Assembly: GCA_036365145.1 (NCBI GenBank)
Contig: JAEOAD010001413.1
Coordinates: 1,321,001-1,385,000 of the forward strand
Reading direction: 5' to 3'
Origin: Orientallactaga sibirica
Lineage: Eukaryota; Chordata; Mammalia; Rodentia; Dipodidae
Length of the DNA stretch: 64,000 nt
This document shows, in pieces, positions 34,223-44,844 of the stretch. The translations under genes and the position numbers were made by a program. Every line of letters begins with the position of its first letter. Position 1 is the stretch's first letter. The notes beneath the pieces were generated by a model that did not search any database, was not told the DNA's origin, and saw only the letters and a program-made list of their open reading frames with translations.

Positions 34223-34429
34223 CTAGGAAGCAAGTCTCATGGTCAATATCCTAGGTGGACATGGGCATCTCTCTCCGCACTCTGGGGCAGGTGAAGACTA
34301 GGGACATGGGTCTGGGATGAGAAGAGCAGAAGAGAGCAAAGCCCAGGACAACCCTTGTGTAGTTTAGCACTTACTGTGTCAAAGGTTGGTTTATGGACTT
34401 AATTCTACTTCTGGAACAGGGAGGATTCA

Positions 34430-34990
34430 GGTTTCAAACCTGGGGAACTCATGTTTCAGCTTTTGCAGAAATTCACGAAATTGCATACCATTCTGAACTC
34501 TGTTTCTCTGTCTCTAAAATGGGACCACCAAGGCCAGCCTCATAACATAACATCTACATGTCCAGCGACTGATGTGAGACCTTGAGAAGGTTGCTCTACA
34601 TCTCTGCCCTTCTGTTTCCTTATCTTTAGAAGGCAAATCACAATAGTACCCATCTCATTGCTATGAGGAGGATGAAGTAAATCTGTATTGGTCAGGGGCT
34701 TAGCCTACAGCCTGTCTCCTAGAAGTGTAGATAACAATGTCACTGTTGTTATGTCACTAGACATGGGAGGAGGCAAGCTTTGGAGGACAACTCCCGAGTT
34801 TAAATCCTGGCTCTTCCAGTGCTTAGCTGTGTGACCATGGGCAAGTTACTTAACTTCTCTGCTGTCAGTTCTCATCAACGAAGGTAATAAAGCATGGTCT
34901 AGCTGAGTGGCTATGAGGCTTAACTACCTGATGGATGAAGGCCACTCCCAGGGTATCAGCGTACACTAAGTGCTTAGCACAAATTCCCTA
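34430..34990 (+). mobile_element. MIR SINE cluster
   Basis: Two or three MIR relics in the EMID1 intron. 34430-34540 ('gaggattcaggtttcaaacc', 'tgtctctaaaatgggac') is the weakest. 34555-34735 has 'tcattgctatgaggaggatg'. 34745-34990 has 'gagtttaaatcctggctctt', 'tgtgaccatgggcaagttac' and 'taagtgcttagcac'. The last is close to the MIR consensus. Confidence 0.75.
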
Positions 34991-35502
34991 TTCCTCTTCC
35001 ACTTTCCCTTAATGTGAGGCTTGGAATGAAGGAAGAATCAGCTTCTTTGGACTTAGAACTGTTTCAGAGAAAGGTCATTGAAGCCTGCTGCTTAAGTCCC
35101 AGACTGTTGAGGGGGCCAAAGATGAGAAAGGCCCTTCCAGGTCACACAGCACATGAGCCTGTGACTCCAGGTCACACAACATTATTATAAAACTTCAGGC
35201 AACATAGTGCATTAGCCTAGGGTATACACTCTGGCAGAGTCTCCAGGATTGTCACATAACCACGATCCCCTACACAAGATGATTTCTGTCCTTACCACTC
35301 CCCCAAGCATTCCATTTCCACCTCCAGAGCATGTATCTCTGTTGAGGCAGCTCAGACTGTATATGGTCATTTCCTTTCAAAAATCTGTTCTAATTGAGCT
35401 GGATAAGGTCATGTTCAGGGACATTGTGGTGTTGAACCCAAGATTATCCAACATAGCTCCCAGTTTCCCAGTGCCAAGCCCATCAATACAGGCTATACTT
35501 AC

Positions 35503-35538
35503 AGAAGGTATCACCATGCCCTGCTCCCTTGCCGAACC
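35503..35538 (-). CDS. EMID1: EMID1 exon, collagenous, two lost glycines
   Basis: 36 bp, phase 0 at both ends; acceptor 'ttttttgcag', donor 'ccttct|gtaagt'. Encodes GSA-REQ-GMV-IPS: the second and fourth triplets carry Arg and Ile where collagen needs Gly. The family's usual sequence (GLA-GER-GTV-GPS, from memory) differs at several positions, most of them single-base G-to-A or C-to-T type changes. The frame and splice sites are intact, so this is drift or relaxed constraint rather than a dead exon, unless it is skipped. Its polypyrimidine tract is a microsatellite. Confidence 0.8.
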
Positions 35539-35542
35539 CTGC

Positions 35543-35546
35543 AAAA

Positions 35547-35605
<59 letters not shown>

Positions 35606-35615
35606 GAAAAGAAAC
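35543..35615. repeat. (GAAA)n microsatellite at a 3' splice site
   Basis: About 15 GAAA units on the plus strand, i.e. (TTTC)n on the EMID1 sense strand, ending within 10 nt of the acceptor AG of the 36-bp exon. Confidence 0.95.
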
Positions 35616-36218
35616 ACTTCTTGGGACCCTCTGTCTTCTACTTTTTGCTCTATCCATTCTGGGTTCCAGAAAAAGGAAACAAGGTCAGACTTGGGGTCCA
35701 CCCAGATCAGAAGCTCTGTCCATAGTAGGTGTATTGACCTCGAGCCTTAGTTGAGCCTTTAGTCTGATCTTCTGTGCAACAAGGCAATGCCAAGTGTGGA
35801 TGTCACATGGAAAAGGGACATGGATGGCCAAGTACTTAGACAGAAAGGCCCACAAGTGACTAAGGCAGGAGGATAACCTCATGTATGTTATGGAGACCCA
35901 GGTCTATGTGTGCAGCCATCTCATTTCATCACCCAGATGCTCATGAAACACCCTTCCGACCTCTTGCCTCTAACCCTAGCTCTGTCCCCATCTTCAAACT
36001 TTCACAACAGTTAGCCAAAGGGGTTTTCTAAAAATCTGAATATTATATCTGTGGCTTCCAACAATATCTAACCTCTCCAGGCCCCAACTCATCCAGTGAC
36101 ATGGAAGTGGTACTAATCCAATATCTGCCTGCGTGGGCAGAATGGGAAACCAAGGATATTAGGACATTGTCATCCCAGCCCACCCCTTGTGTCACATGAG
36201 AAATGGCCAAGTCCTTAC
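35616..36218. other. EMID1 intron, unique sequence
   Basis: About 600 bp without a recognised repeat or exon. Confidence 0.5.
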
Positions 36219-36271
36219 CTGAGATCCAGGTGCTCCTGGAGGTCCAGGGGGGCCGTGTGGTCCTGGGGGAC
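36219..36271 (-). CDS. EMID1: EMID1 exon, second collagenous block
   Basis: 53 bp: two bases finish a split Gly codon, then 17 codons ending in phase 0. Acceptor 'cttcccatag', donor 'tctcag|gtaagg'. Reads as GPP-GPH-GPP-GPP-GAP-GSQ, a perfect Gly-X-Y run rich in Pro (potential hydroxyproline at Y positions). Confidence 0.95.
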
Positions 36272-36444
36272 CTATGGGAAGAGTCACCGATGATCACCTG
36301 AGATCAGCAAAGCTGACTGCCCTCCACCAGCTAAGGAGATGACATTTCCAGCCGCTTGTCCCTGCCCTTGTCCTGGATCTGTCCCCATAGGTGATGAATG
36401 AAGAAGGTTTGTTAAGTGAATATCAGGGAAGAGGGGAAACACAC

Positions 36445-36835
36445 TATGGTAGTTTGAACGTATGTCCCCCATAGATTCAGGTGTTTTATTAAAGCTTGTA
36501 AGTTGGGTCTCCAGATGCCTGGCTGAAAGGGGTGTCACTGGGGGCAGACCCTGAGATCCAGCCCAAAGGTGTGTTTGGGGGGCAGATCTGAATTCCAGCC
36601 CAAAGGTATGCAGAGAGTTTTGAGTTCTGGTGAGGTGTCTGTTTGCTGCTGGTTTTGTATTTGCTGCTGTTTGGTGTTTGCTGGCTGGTGATGGTTTCTC
36701 TCTCTGTTTGGATTTATGAATGGGAACCAGCTTCTTCCATCACAGATGGAACTTCTGCTGGATCTATATGCTTGAAATAAGTCCCTTCCTCCTCTCAACT
36801 GTGTCTGGTTTGGATGTACATTCCAGCAATGTGAA
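36445..36835 (+). mobile_element. L1 3'-end-type retroposon relic
   Basis: 'atggtagtttgaacgtatgt' and 'gcttgaaataagtcccttcc' resemble the sense 3' ends at 6820 and 32930. Diverged, no clear poly-A. Confidence 0.45.
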
Positions 36836-37734
36836 GACATCTACTACATACACATTCTTCAGGTGTTCTCATCCTTGGAATGCAGAGCCACAATTTATAT
36901 CCACCACGTCTACACTTTTATTTATCCCCTGGCATGCCTCATCTACATGGTCACTCCAATCCTGGGACCCAGAGACCAGATAGAAAGCTAGTCTAGAAGG
37001 TGCTTAGCCTAGTTTGTCAGTCCACCTGTCCGTCTGGGTACCCAGAACTAGCTTTCCTGACATCCTCCATCAGATGCTCACCCTGTGTCCACCATGATTG
37101 CACTTTGAGAAACACAACCCATCAGGAACCTCCCAGGACTCTTAAACTCATCAGACAAGCTCTCTTCAGCCTCACTGACCAGAGACTCTGCTAGAAAGTT
37201 CCATCAGTGCTGGTCCTGCTCTTGCATGCTCCATACCCATCTAACTCTATTTCTTGCTGCTCTTAGGTGGCATCCTCTCCTCCAGGAACCCCCCCCAGAA
37301 CTTCTTTCTCTCTTCCTTCACACATCAATGGACAAACCACTGGCAATAGTTGAAGTGGAGGGGTATCCAGAGAGGGTCAAGCTGGGTCTCACATGCTTTT
37401 GTCCCCTGTCTGTGCACAGACCTGTGCCTCCCAGGCTGTAGGGAGCCATTGCTGGGCTGGATAATGCAGCTGCTTCTAGGAACCACATATTATGTGTTGG
37501 TCTAGTTATCAAACAAACACCCTGCCTCCAGCTCAAGCATGTTTGAGATACACCACATCATTGGAATAACCCAGTGTCCATTAAATTTGTTTTCTCACCT
37601 TCCTCAAATGTCACCTTTTGGATGAGCTCCACTCCAGTTCCTTCCCAGCTCTGACTCTCACTGGGGTTTTTGCCCATTTTACAGAAGTAACCTCTTTCTG
37701 CCATGCTCGGGATGGAATCTAGGTCTAGGCTGTC

Positions 37735-37950
37735 TTCCAGCCCCTCACTGGGGGATTCTAGGCAGGAGCTCTACCACTGAGCCACGCCCCCAGCCCCTCA
37801 CTGGGGATTCTAGGCAGGAGCTCTACCACTGAGCCACGCCCCCAGCCCCTCACTGGGGGATTCTAGGCAGGAGCTCTACCACTGAGCCATGCCCCAGCCT
37901 TTCATTGGAAGATTCTGGTCAGGCACTCTACCACTAAGCTCCATCCCAGC
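37735..37950 (-). repeat. 53-bp ID-derived minisatellite (array 2)
   Basis: Three to four units with the same 53-bp sequence as array 1, ending in a more ID-like diverged unit ('ctctaccactaagctccatc'). Sense-oriented within the EMID1 intron. Confidence 0.9.
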
Positions 37951-38019
37951 CCTCTTATTACTTTTATAAACAAATGCCTTAGCCACTGAGCCAACTCTCC
38001 AGCCCATCCTCTTATTGCT

Positions 38020-38156
38020 TTTATTTGTAGACACAGTCCCACTAAGTTACCTAGGCTGTCCTTGAACTTGATCTGTAGTCCAGACAGACCTTGAATTTTC
38101 AATCCTCTTGCCTCAACCTCGTGAATAGCTGAGATAACAGGCTGCACACCCAGCTT
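38020..38156 (-). mobile_element. old diverged B1 SINE
   Basis: Antisense: 'tgtagacacagtcccactaa' to 'ctgcacacccagctt'. Confidence 0.6.
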
Positions 38157-38731
38157 GAAAGTGACTTATTACGGAAACTTGGGTTTGTTTATCCTCATTC
38201 CTTAGGATGCAATTGTCAGGGTGACCGGAAGTTCACAGGGACCTGGGACACTGCCCAGCAAGTGCCCAGAAGATGCTTGCTGACTGTACAGAAGAGTGAC
38301 TGAGAAAGCGCGGGGCTAGGTCTGAGTGCTGGCCCCAGCTAACTCCTTTGTTCATCTGTTAGATGAGCAGCTAATGGTCCTCCTGGGACATGACATGCAT
38401 TAAATTGGGTGCACAGAGTGGGGAGATGGGGATTCCCTGGCTTCTCCCTTCCCTACCTGTGGCTTCCTCATGCTTCCCCCTTGCCCTGGGTCCACTATGT
38501 GCATCTGTCACTGGAGGCAACACAGGATGTCCCGGGGCTGCCTCCCTCCATGACAGTACTGTTCCAGCAGAACCACTCCGAGTTGCTGGATCCAATTCTG
38601 CAGGGGGCCTCACCTCAGGCTGCAGCAGATCCAGGCCCCTCAAGACATCTCACACTCCACAAATGACTTCTAAGTTCCTCATAAGCCCTGGTCTCAGTCC
38701 AAGCCCAAGAAAGGATCCTCAATCTGCTTAC

Positions 38732-38815
38732 CTGGTGGACCAGGGGGACCTCGGGGTCCTGGGATGCCAGCTAACACTGTGTCCACAACGGCAGGTGCCA
38801 ACTGAGAGTCTCCAT
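38732..38815 (-). CDS. EMID1: EMID1 exon, spacer and start of second collagenous block
   Basis: 84 bp: 'at' completes an Asn codon; then GDSQLAPAVVDTVLA, a non-collagenous spacer, followed by GIP-GPR-GPP-GPP and the first base of the next Gly. Acceptor 'ctctttatgcag', donor 'ccaccag|gtaagc'. A 53-bp satellite array begins only about 20 bp upstream in the intron. Confidence 0.95.
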
Positions 38816-38835
38816 CTGCATAAAGAGACAAGTGG

Positions 38836-39490
38836 TCACTACCACTGAGCCGCGCCCCCAGCCCCTCACTGGGGTATTTTAGGCAGGAGCTCTACCACTG
38901 AGCCATGTCCCCAGCCCCTCACTGGGGGATTCTAGGCAGGAGCTCTACCACTGAGCCATGTCCCCAGCCCCTCACTGGGGGATTCTAGGCAGGAGCTCTA
39001 CTGCTGAGCCACACCTCCAGCCCCTCACTGGGGGATTCTGAGCCATGTCCCCAGCCCCTCACTGGGGGATTCTAGGCAGGAGCTCTACCACTGAGCCACG
39101 TCCCCAGCCCCTCACTGGGGTCTAGGCAGCCTCTCACTGAGCCATGTCCCCAGCCCCTCACTGGGGGATTCTAGGCAGGAGCTCTACCACTGAGCCCACC
39201 CCCAGCCCCTCACTGGGGATTCTAGCTCACTCTGCAGGAGCTCTACCACTGAGCCACACCCCCAGCCCCTCACTGGGGGATTCTAGGCAGGAGCTCTACC
39301 ACTGAGCCACACCCCCTCACCCTCACTAGGCAGGAGCTCTACCACTGAGCCACACCCCAGCCCCTCACTGGGAGATTCTAGACAAGTGTTCTACCACTGA
39401 GCCACACCCCAGCCCCTCATTGGGGGATTCTAAGCAGGTGATCTACCACTGAGCCATGCCCAAGTCCCTCACTGGAGGGGTCTAGGAAAG
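38836..39490 (-). repeat. 53-bp ID-derived minisatellite (array 3)
   Basis: About 12 units, several internally deleted (e.g. around 39040 and 39120), in the same orientation as the other arrays. It starts about 20 bp from the acceptor of the 38732-38815 exon, so the branch point is likely inside or next to it. Confidence 0.9.
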
Positions 39491-40335
39491 TGCTCTGATG
39501 CTGAGATATAACCTCAAACCTATTTATTAAAATATTTTGGGGGTTGGAGAGATGGCTTAGTGACTAAGGTGCTTGCCTACAACCTAATGACCTGGATTCA
39601 ATTCCCCAGTACCCACATAAGTCAGATGCACAAAGTGGCACATGCAGCTGGAGTTTGTTTGCAGTTGAGTAGAGGCCCTGGCATGCATGTACTCTTTTTC
39701 TGTGTCTCTGCTTGCAAATAAATAAATAAAATATTAAAAAATATTTTGGTTTGTCTGAGACAATATCTCACTTATATAGGGTTGGCTGGCCTTGAATTTG
39801 TGATCCTCCTGCCTCAGCTTTCAATAATCTTAGGGCACTTAGCCAAAATTGCTGCTCCTTTCAGGGGCGCATGTTCCCTCTCTCCAGGTGTCCACTATCT
39901 CACTGTCCCTCAGACCCAAGCTCTGGACCATGGTGTGAAAGCAGGGGTTTCTGTTTTCTGAGGCTCCCTAAGGCCATATTAGGTCTCTGCAAAGCTATGT
40001 CTGTCTGTTTCGCTCACTGCTGACACAAGGAGATTCTCAGCAAACATCTGATGTCTGACATATAGGGAGGGCACCAGGTTTTTGTGGCATGTGTGTGTGC
40101 GCAAGTGTGCATGTTTGTATGTGTATGGGCACACATCTGTGCATATGTATATCTTCAACTTATTGTATTATTATTGTTGTTATTGTTTGGTTTTTCAAGG
40201 TAGGGTCTCACTCTAGCCCAGGCTGACCAGGAATTCACTATGTAGTCTCAGGGTTGTCTCAAACTCACGGTGATCCTCCCACCTCTGCCTCCCTAGTGCT
40301 GGGATTAAAGGCATGTGCCACCAGGCCCGGCCAAT

Positions 40336-40382
<47 letters not shown>

Positions 40383-41177
40383 TATTTGGAGAGAGACACA
40401 GAGAGAGGGGGGAGGGAGGGGGGAAGGAGGGAGGGGGGAGGGAGGGAGGGAGGGAGAGGGAGACAGAGTTGGGCGCGCTAGCAGCCTCTCAATCACTGCA
40501 AACGAACTCCAGGTGCATGCGCCCCCTTGTGGGCAAGTGCAGCATTACACCCTTGCATCACTTTTTGCATCTGGCTAAACGTGGAACCTGGAGATTGGAA
40601 CCGGTGTTCTTAGACGTAGCAGGCAGGCACCTTAACCTCTAAGCCATCTCTCCAGCCCCAATTTATTTTTTGAGATTAGGTCTAGTTAGCCAGTAAGCCC
40701 CAGTGATCCTCCTCTCTCCATCTCCCCAGCACTCTCCCCAGCACTGGCTGGGTGTTGTGTGCTGGGGGATTGCACTCAGGTCCTTGTGCTGTCACAACAA
40801 ACCCTTTACCCACTGAACCATCTGCCCAGACCCCACTGAAGGATTTTACAGAAGGAAATGTGATAATGACACCTCAGTAGAGTAGCCTTCCCAGGTATTA
40901 AACCAAGTTGACCAGAGGATGAGGGTGGGGATGTCAGGACCCACTGAGCTGAGCTGAGCTGAGCTGAGCAGAGCAGTGAGGCAGGGAGAAGTCACTCTGG
41001 TCCAAGAACGGGGTTGGCAGACCAGCATGAGCAACCCAAGGGGACTCCTCTGTTTTCTGACCAGGGCCTATCTGGTGGGGAATCTCAGCTACCATGAGAT
41101 CCTTTAGGGACAGCCAGTTTGTCCCAGAAGACACATCACCTCGCCCTGCCCACTCATCCTGGGGACCCCATACTCAC
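39491..41177. other. EMID1 intron
   Basis: Sense Dip SINE 39537-39740; old antisense B1 39741-39835; unique 39836-40080; TG-rich B4 tail 40085-40150; B1, (TTTA)n, long-subtype Dip and B4 remainder to 40830; unique 40831-41177 with a short (GAGCT)n at 40948-40970. Confidence 0.7.
40185..40830 (-). mobile_element. B1, (TTTA)n, long-subtype Dip and B4 piece
   Basis: Antisense B1 40185-40331; (ATTT)n 40333-40384; antisense long-subtype Dip 40386-40658 with GGGA-rich expansion at 40408-40460; B4 ID-like end 40660-40830. Confidence 0.75.
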
Positions 41178-41330
41178 TCTCCTTGTCTGTAGGTGGCTGC
41201 AGGGAATAAAGTACGCCTTGGGGGCTATTTGGTAAGAGGCCAGGATTGCCTGCTGGGCCAGGGGGCCCCGGGGGCCCAGGGCGCCCCATCTCTCCAGGAA
41301 GCCCCCGGGGGCCTGGTGGTCCCAAGAGAC
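41178..41330 (-). CDS. EMID1: EMID1 exon, end of first collagenous block and spacer
   Basis: 153 bp: 'gt' completes a Gly codon; then LL-GPP-GPR-GLP-GEM-GRP-GPP-GPP-GPA-GNP-GLL, followed by the non-collagenous spacer 'PNSPQGVLYSLQPPTDKE'. Acceptor 'ctcactatag', donor 'gaga|gtgagt', leaving one base of the next Asn codon. The spacer is a diagnostic EMID1 segment. Confidence 0.96.
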
Positions 41331-42149
41331 CTATAGTGAGGAGAAAAGGAGTCATCAGATGGCTGGAGCTGAGATGTTACAGACAGGGACACTGAGGTCC
41401 CAAAGGCCCTAGGATTGGCCAGAGTCTCCTGTCCCTTCAGTGATGGCTGCTAGACCCACAGTCTCCTTGGGAGGTAAAATAAGATGGTCTCCTCGGAGCC
41501 AGGCGTGGTGGCGCACGCCTTTAATCCCAGCACTCGGGAGGCAGAGGTAGGAGGATCGCCAAGAGTTCAAGGCCACCCTGAGACTACATAGTTAATTCCA
41601 GGTCAGCCTGGGCCAGAGTGAGACCCTACCTCGAAAAAAAAAAAAAAAAAAAAAAAAAAGATGGTTTCCTCTTCCTGACCAAGTGTAGAGGGGACAGACA
41701 TGAGGATAGTAGAGAATGGGTCTGACAGGACCTCATAGAGACAAGAACAGTGGTCAGCAGAGACTCCAGGCTCCCTACCCTCTCCACCTTGGGACACCTG
41801 GGCAGTTCGGCTCAGGCGTAAGAACCAAGGCTGGGCCAGTCCTGAGCTGACTCACTGCCTTGCAGGACGTCAGAGGATCAAGGCGGCCCCTGGAGGCTAA
41901 TTCAGGAGGCTGAAGACAGCCCTCTGAGCCCATCAGAATTACCCCACCCCCAGAGAGCCCTGCAGACTCTTGTTGTGCAACCCCCACCCCCACCCTGAGG
42001 GATGGGGGAAGGGAATGGGGTGGAAAAGAGAAGACTGAGCCATGGACTAACAGATGAAGCCAGAGTGTGTGCGGCGCCTCTCAGGCTTGGCTAGCAGAGA
42101 ACCTGTCTCTTTACTCCGGGGAGGCAACATGGGGAGGGGAGATACTTAC
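41331..42149. other. EMID1 intron with one B1
   Basis: Sense B1 SINE 41499-41658 with a 25-nt poly-A; otherwise unique sequence. Confidence 0.75.
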
Positions 42150-42248
42150 CAGGAGGTCCCACTGGGCCCTTCTCTCCTGTCTGTCCTCGGTCACCTTTGG
42201 AGCCTGGGGGTCCTGCAGGCCCAGGTGGTCCAGTCTGTCCTGGAGGCC
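42150..42248 (-). CDS. EMID1: EMID1 exon, first collagenous block
   Basis: 99 bp, two bases in and one base out, so symmetric. Acceptor 'tctccctag', donor 'cctcctg|gtaagt'. Encodes uninterrupted Gly-X-Y triplets [33 protein letters not shown]. The charged GDR and GEK triplets give it typical collagen-helix composition. Confidence 0.96.
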
Positions 42249-42721
42249 CTAGGGAGAAAATGAGGCGAGATCAGGGAACAAACACTGTGGATTATTCATT
42301 CCACCGCCACAGTGGGCTCGCCTCTTGGGCTGCCTGTGACAGGGTTGGATTGACACATCATTTGTGTGGTGTGTCTGCCATCTCGTGGACACAGGTGGAA
42401 CTGCGCCACTTCCCTGATGCCATTCTGCGCACATGGCCATATTCCACCACCAATGTGTGTTTAGTTTGGGCTTGCTTCCTAGGACCGGTGGGGTGAATTA
42501 GAAATGTGTGCGTCTAGAGCTGTCTTAGGGATCCACTGGGGGAGGAAAAATGGAGGATCATGTCCTTCCCGCTGAACTCCGGAGGAGCTGAATCATGTAA
42601 ATAAAATGTCTCCAGCTTTTTGCTGGTGGTCCCAGGGCAGTCACCAAACTTCTCTGCGCCTTACTTGTTTTCCTCTGTTAACTCCAACCGCTCACAGTTT
42701 GCGCAAAGACTTCCCGGCGCA
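42249..42721. other. EMID1 intron, unique sequence
   Basis: About 470 bp, no repeat or exon recognised. Confidence 0.5.
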
Positions 42722-43026
42722 GGCTGGAGAGATGGCTTAGCGGTTAAGGCGCTTGCCTGCAAAGCCGAAGGACCTAGGTTCGACTTCCTAGGACCTACGG
42801 TAAAGCCAGATGCACAAAGTGGCACATGCATCTGGAGTTCATTTGTAGTGGCTGGAGGCCCTGGCATGCCCATTCTCTATCTGCCTTTTCTTTTTCCTTT
42901 CCTTTCCTTTCCTTTCCTTTCCTTTCCTTTCCTTTCCTTTCCTTTCCTTTCCTTTCCTCTCCTCTCCTCTCCTCTCCTCTCCTCTCCTCTCCTCTCCTCT
43001 CCTCTTCTCTCTTCTCTTCTCTTTTC

Positions 43027-43072
<46 letters not shown>

Positions 43073-43130
43073 CTCTCCTCTCTTTCTTTCTTTCCCCTCT
43101 CTCTCTGATAATTAAATAAATAAATGAAAA
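42722..43130 (+). mobile_element. Dip SINE with expanded CT tract
   Basis: Sense Dip head 'ggctggagagatggcttagc' and normal body to 42890. Its internal CT tract is expanded to about 200 bp of (CTTTC)n, (CTCTC)n and (CTTT)n, before the usual AATAAATAAATGAA tail. Confidence 0.85.
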
Positions 43131-43139
43131 GAACAACTC

Positions 43140-44395
43140 CTTTAAAAATATTTTGATTATTCATTTGCAAGGAGGGAGGACAGAAGGGAGGGAGAATGAA
43201 CGCACCGGGGCCTCTTGCCACTGCAAACGAAGTCCAAGACGCAGGGACCACTTTGTGCGTATGGGTTTATGTGGGTGCTGAGGAATGGAACCCAGGTCAT
43301 CAGCTTTTGCAAGCAAGTGCCTTAACTGCTGAGCCATTTCTCCAGCCCTCACATTTTGTCTTGTCATTCTGGGGTTTGAACTCGGGGCCTCCCACACGCT
43401 AGACAGACACTCTACATCTGAGCTACACTCTCAGCCTTTAACTGGCTGATTCTAGGCAAGTACTCCATCACTGAGCTGTGCCCCAGCTGTGGATCATAAA
43501 TAAGTACTCTACCACTGAGCTACATTCCCAGCCAATATTTTTTACTTTTTAATATATCTTATTACTATTATTTTATTATTTTTTTAATTTGAGAGAGACA
43601 CAGGGAGAGAGAGAGAGACAGACAGAGAGAATGGGCGCACCAGTGGTCTCTCAGCTGTTGTGAATTAATTCCAGATGTGTGCCCCTTTGAGCACATGTGC
43701 AACATTGTGCGCTTGCATCACTTTTGCGTCTGGCTAAACGTGGGACCTGAAGAATTGATTGGGTGTTCTTAGGCTTTGCAGGCAGGCACCTTAACTGCTA
43801 AGCTATCTTTCCAGCCCTATTATTTTATTTTTGAGAGAAAGAGGGAGAAAGAGGCAGAGAGAGATAGAGAGAATGGGCATGCCAGGGCCTTTCAGTCACT
43901 GTGAACGAATTCCACATGCGTGTGCCCCTTGTGATGCACCCGTGAGACATTGCACACTTGCATCACTTTTTCATCTGACAACTATGTGGACCTGGAGATT
44001 TGAACAAGCATTCCTAGGCTTCGCAGGTAAGTGCCTTAACCACTACGCCATCTCTCCAGCCCCAACCTTTTTTTTTTTTTTTTTTTTTTTGGATTTTCGA
44101 GGTAGGGTTTCACTCTGGTCCAGGCTGACCTGGAATTCACTATGTAGTCTCAGGGTGGCCTCGAACTCTCGGCGATCCTCCTACCTCTGCCTCCCAAGTG
44201 CTGGGATTAAAGGCGTGCACCACCACGCCCGGCTAGCCCTAACTTTTTACTTTTTATTTTGAGACAAGATCTCATAAAATTGCCCAGTCTGACCTTGAAC
44301 TCACAGTGTACCCCAGGCAGCCTTCGATCTTTGGATTCTTCTCCCTCAGCCTCCCAAGTAGCTAGGGTGACAGGCATGCATCATTAAACCTGCCA
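43140..44395 (-). mobile_element. cluster of antisense SINEs
   Basis: Dip 43140-43348; ID-derived trimer 43365-43535 (three 'tctaccactgagct'-like units); long-subtype Dip 43545-43818; another Dip 43819-44062; young B1 44068-44233; old B1 44240-44395. Confidence 0.75.
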
Positions 44396-44604
44396 GATCT
44401 TGCATTTTTTTCCAGACAGGAACTAGATATCCACGTTGTCTGTGACATCCCCCCAGGTTTTGAATGTTAGCTCAGTCTTTCAATAAATCATGCGGAACAC
44501 ACTTGACCTTGGGGCGCAGTAGTATGTGGCTTTTTCCATGGAGACCCTGTGGCCACCGTCACGTCCTTGGCTGGCCTAGATGCTCCTCTGCAGGCCCCAC
44601 TCAC

Positions 44605-44761
44605 CGGCTGGGCCTGTGGGTCTTCTCCTCCGGGGACCTGGATGCGCAAGGGGGATGGCATCTGGGAGGAAGTCCTCATTCCAGGGCGGTGGGGTGTTCT
44701 GTGGGGGTGGCAAGTCATTGTCTGGGCCTGATGGCTGCTCAGCTGCTTCCAACAGGAGGAC
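44605..44761 (-). CDS. EMID1: EMID1 exon, coiled-coil end and Pro-rich linker
   Basis: 157 bp, phase 0 in, one base out. Acceptor 'tctctggccag', donor 'gccg|gtgagt'. Begins 'VLLLEAAEQPSGPDN', continuing the leucine heptads of the previous exon; then a Pro- and acid-rich linker with 'PPWNEDFLPDAIPLAHPG'; then the basic 'PRRRRP', and the first collagen triplet GPA. The four-arginine run could be a proprotein-convertase or heparin-binding site, but the following Pro disfavours cleavage. Confidence 0.93.
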
Positions 44762-44844
44762 CTGGCCAGAGAAGGATAGACGGTCAGGTCCTGGCTCGCC
44801 AGGATGAGGACCTGGTCAACAGATGACTGGACAGAGAGAATGGG

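Larger units (their letters stand above)
36272..38731. other. EMID1 intron
   Basis: 36445-36835 L1-type 3'-end relic; 36836-37719 unique; 37735-37950 53-bp satellite (array 2); 38020-38156 old antisense B1; 38157-38731 unique. Frames seen here have no recognisable product. Confidence 0.65.

Noticed and set aside
36720..37441. Plus-strand frames in the 2.5-kb EMID1 intron as a nested gene
   Set aside because: Short, low-complexity Ser/Pro/Leu-rich frames without start context, splice borders or recognisable homology.
40948..40970. (GAGCT)n as an immunoglobulin switch-like repeat
   Set aside because: Only about five units in an intron of a collagen-like gene; a chance short pentanucleotide repeat.
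42795..43251. Lys/Glu/Arg-rich frames of over 100 codons
   Set aside because: Translation of the expanded CT microsatellite in a Dip SINE; period-5 and period-4 repeats explain the composition.
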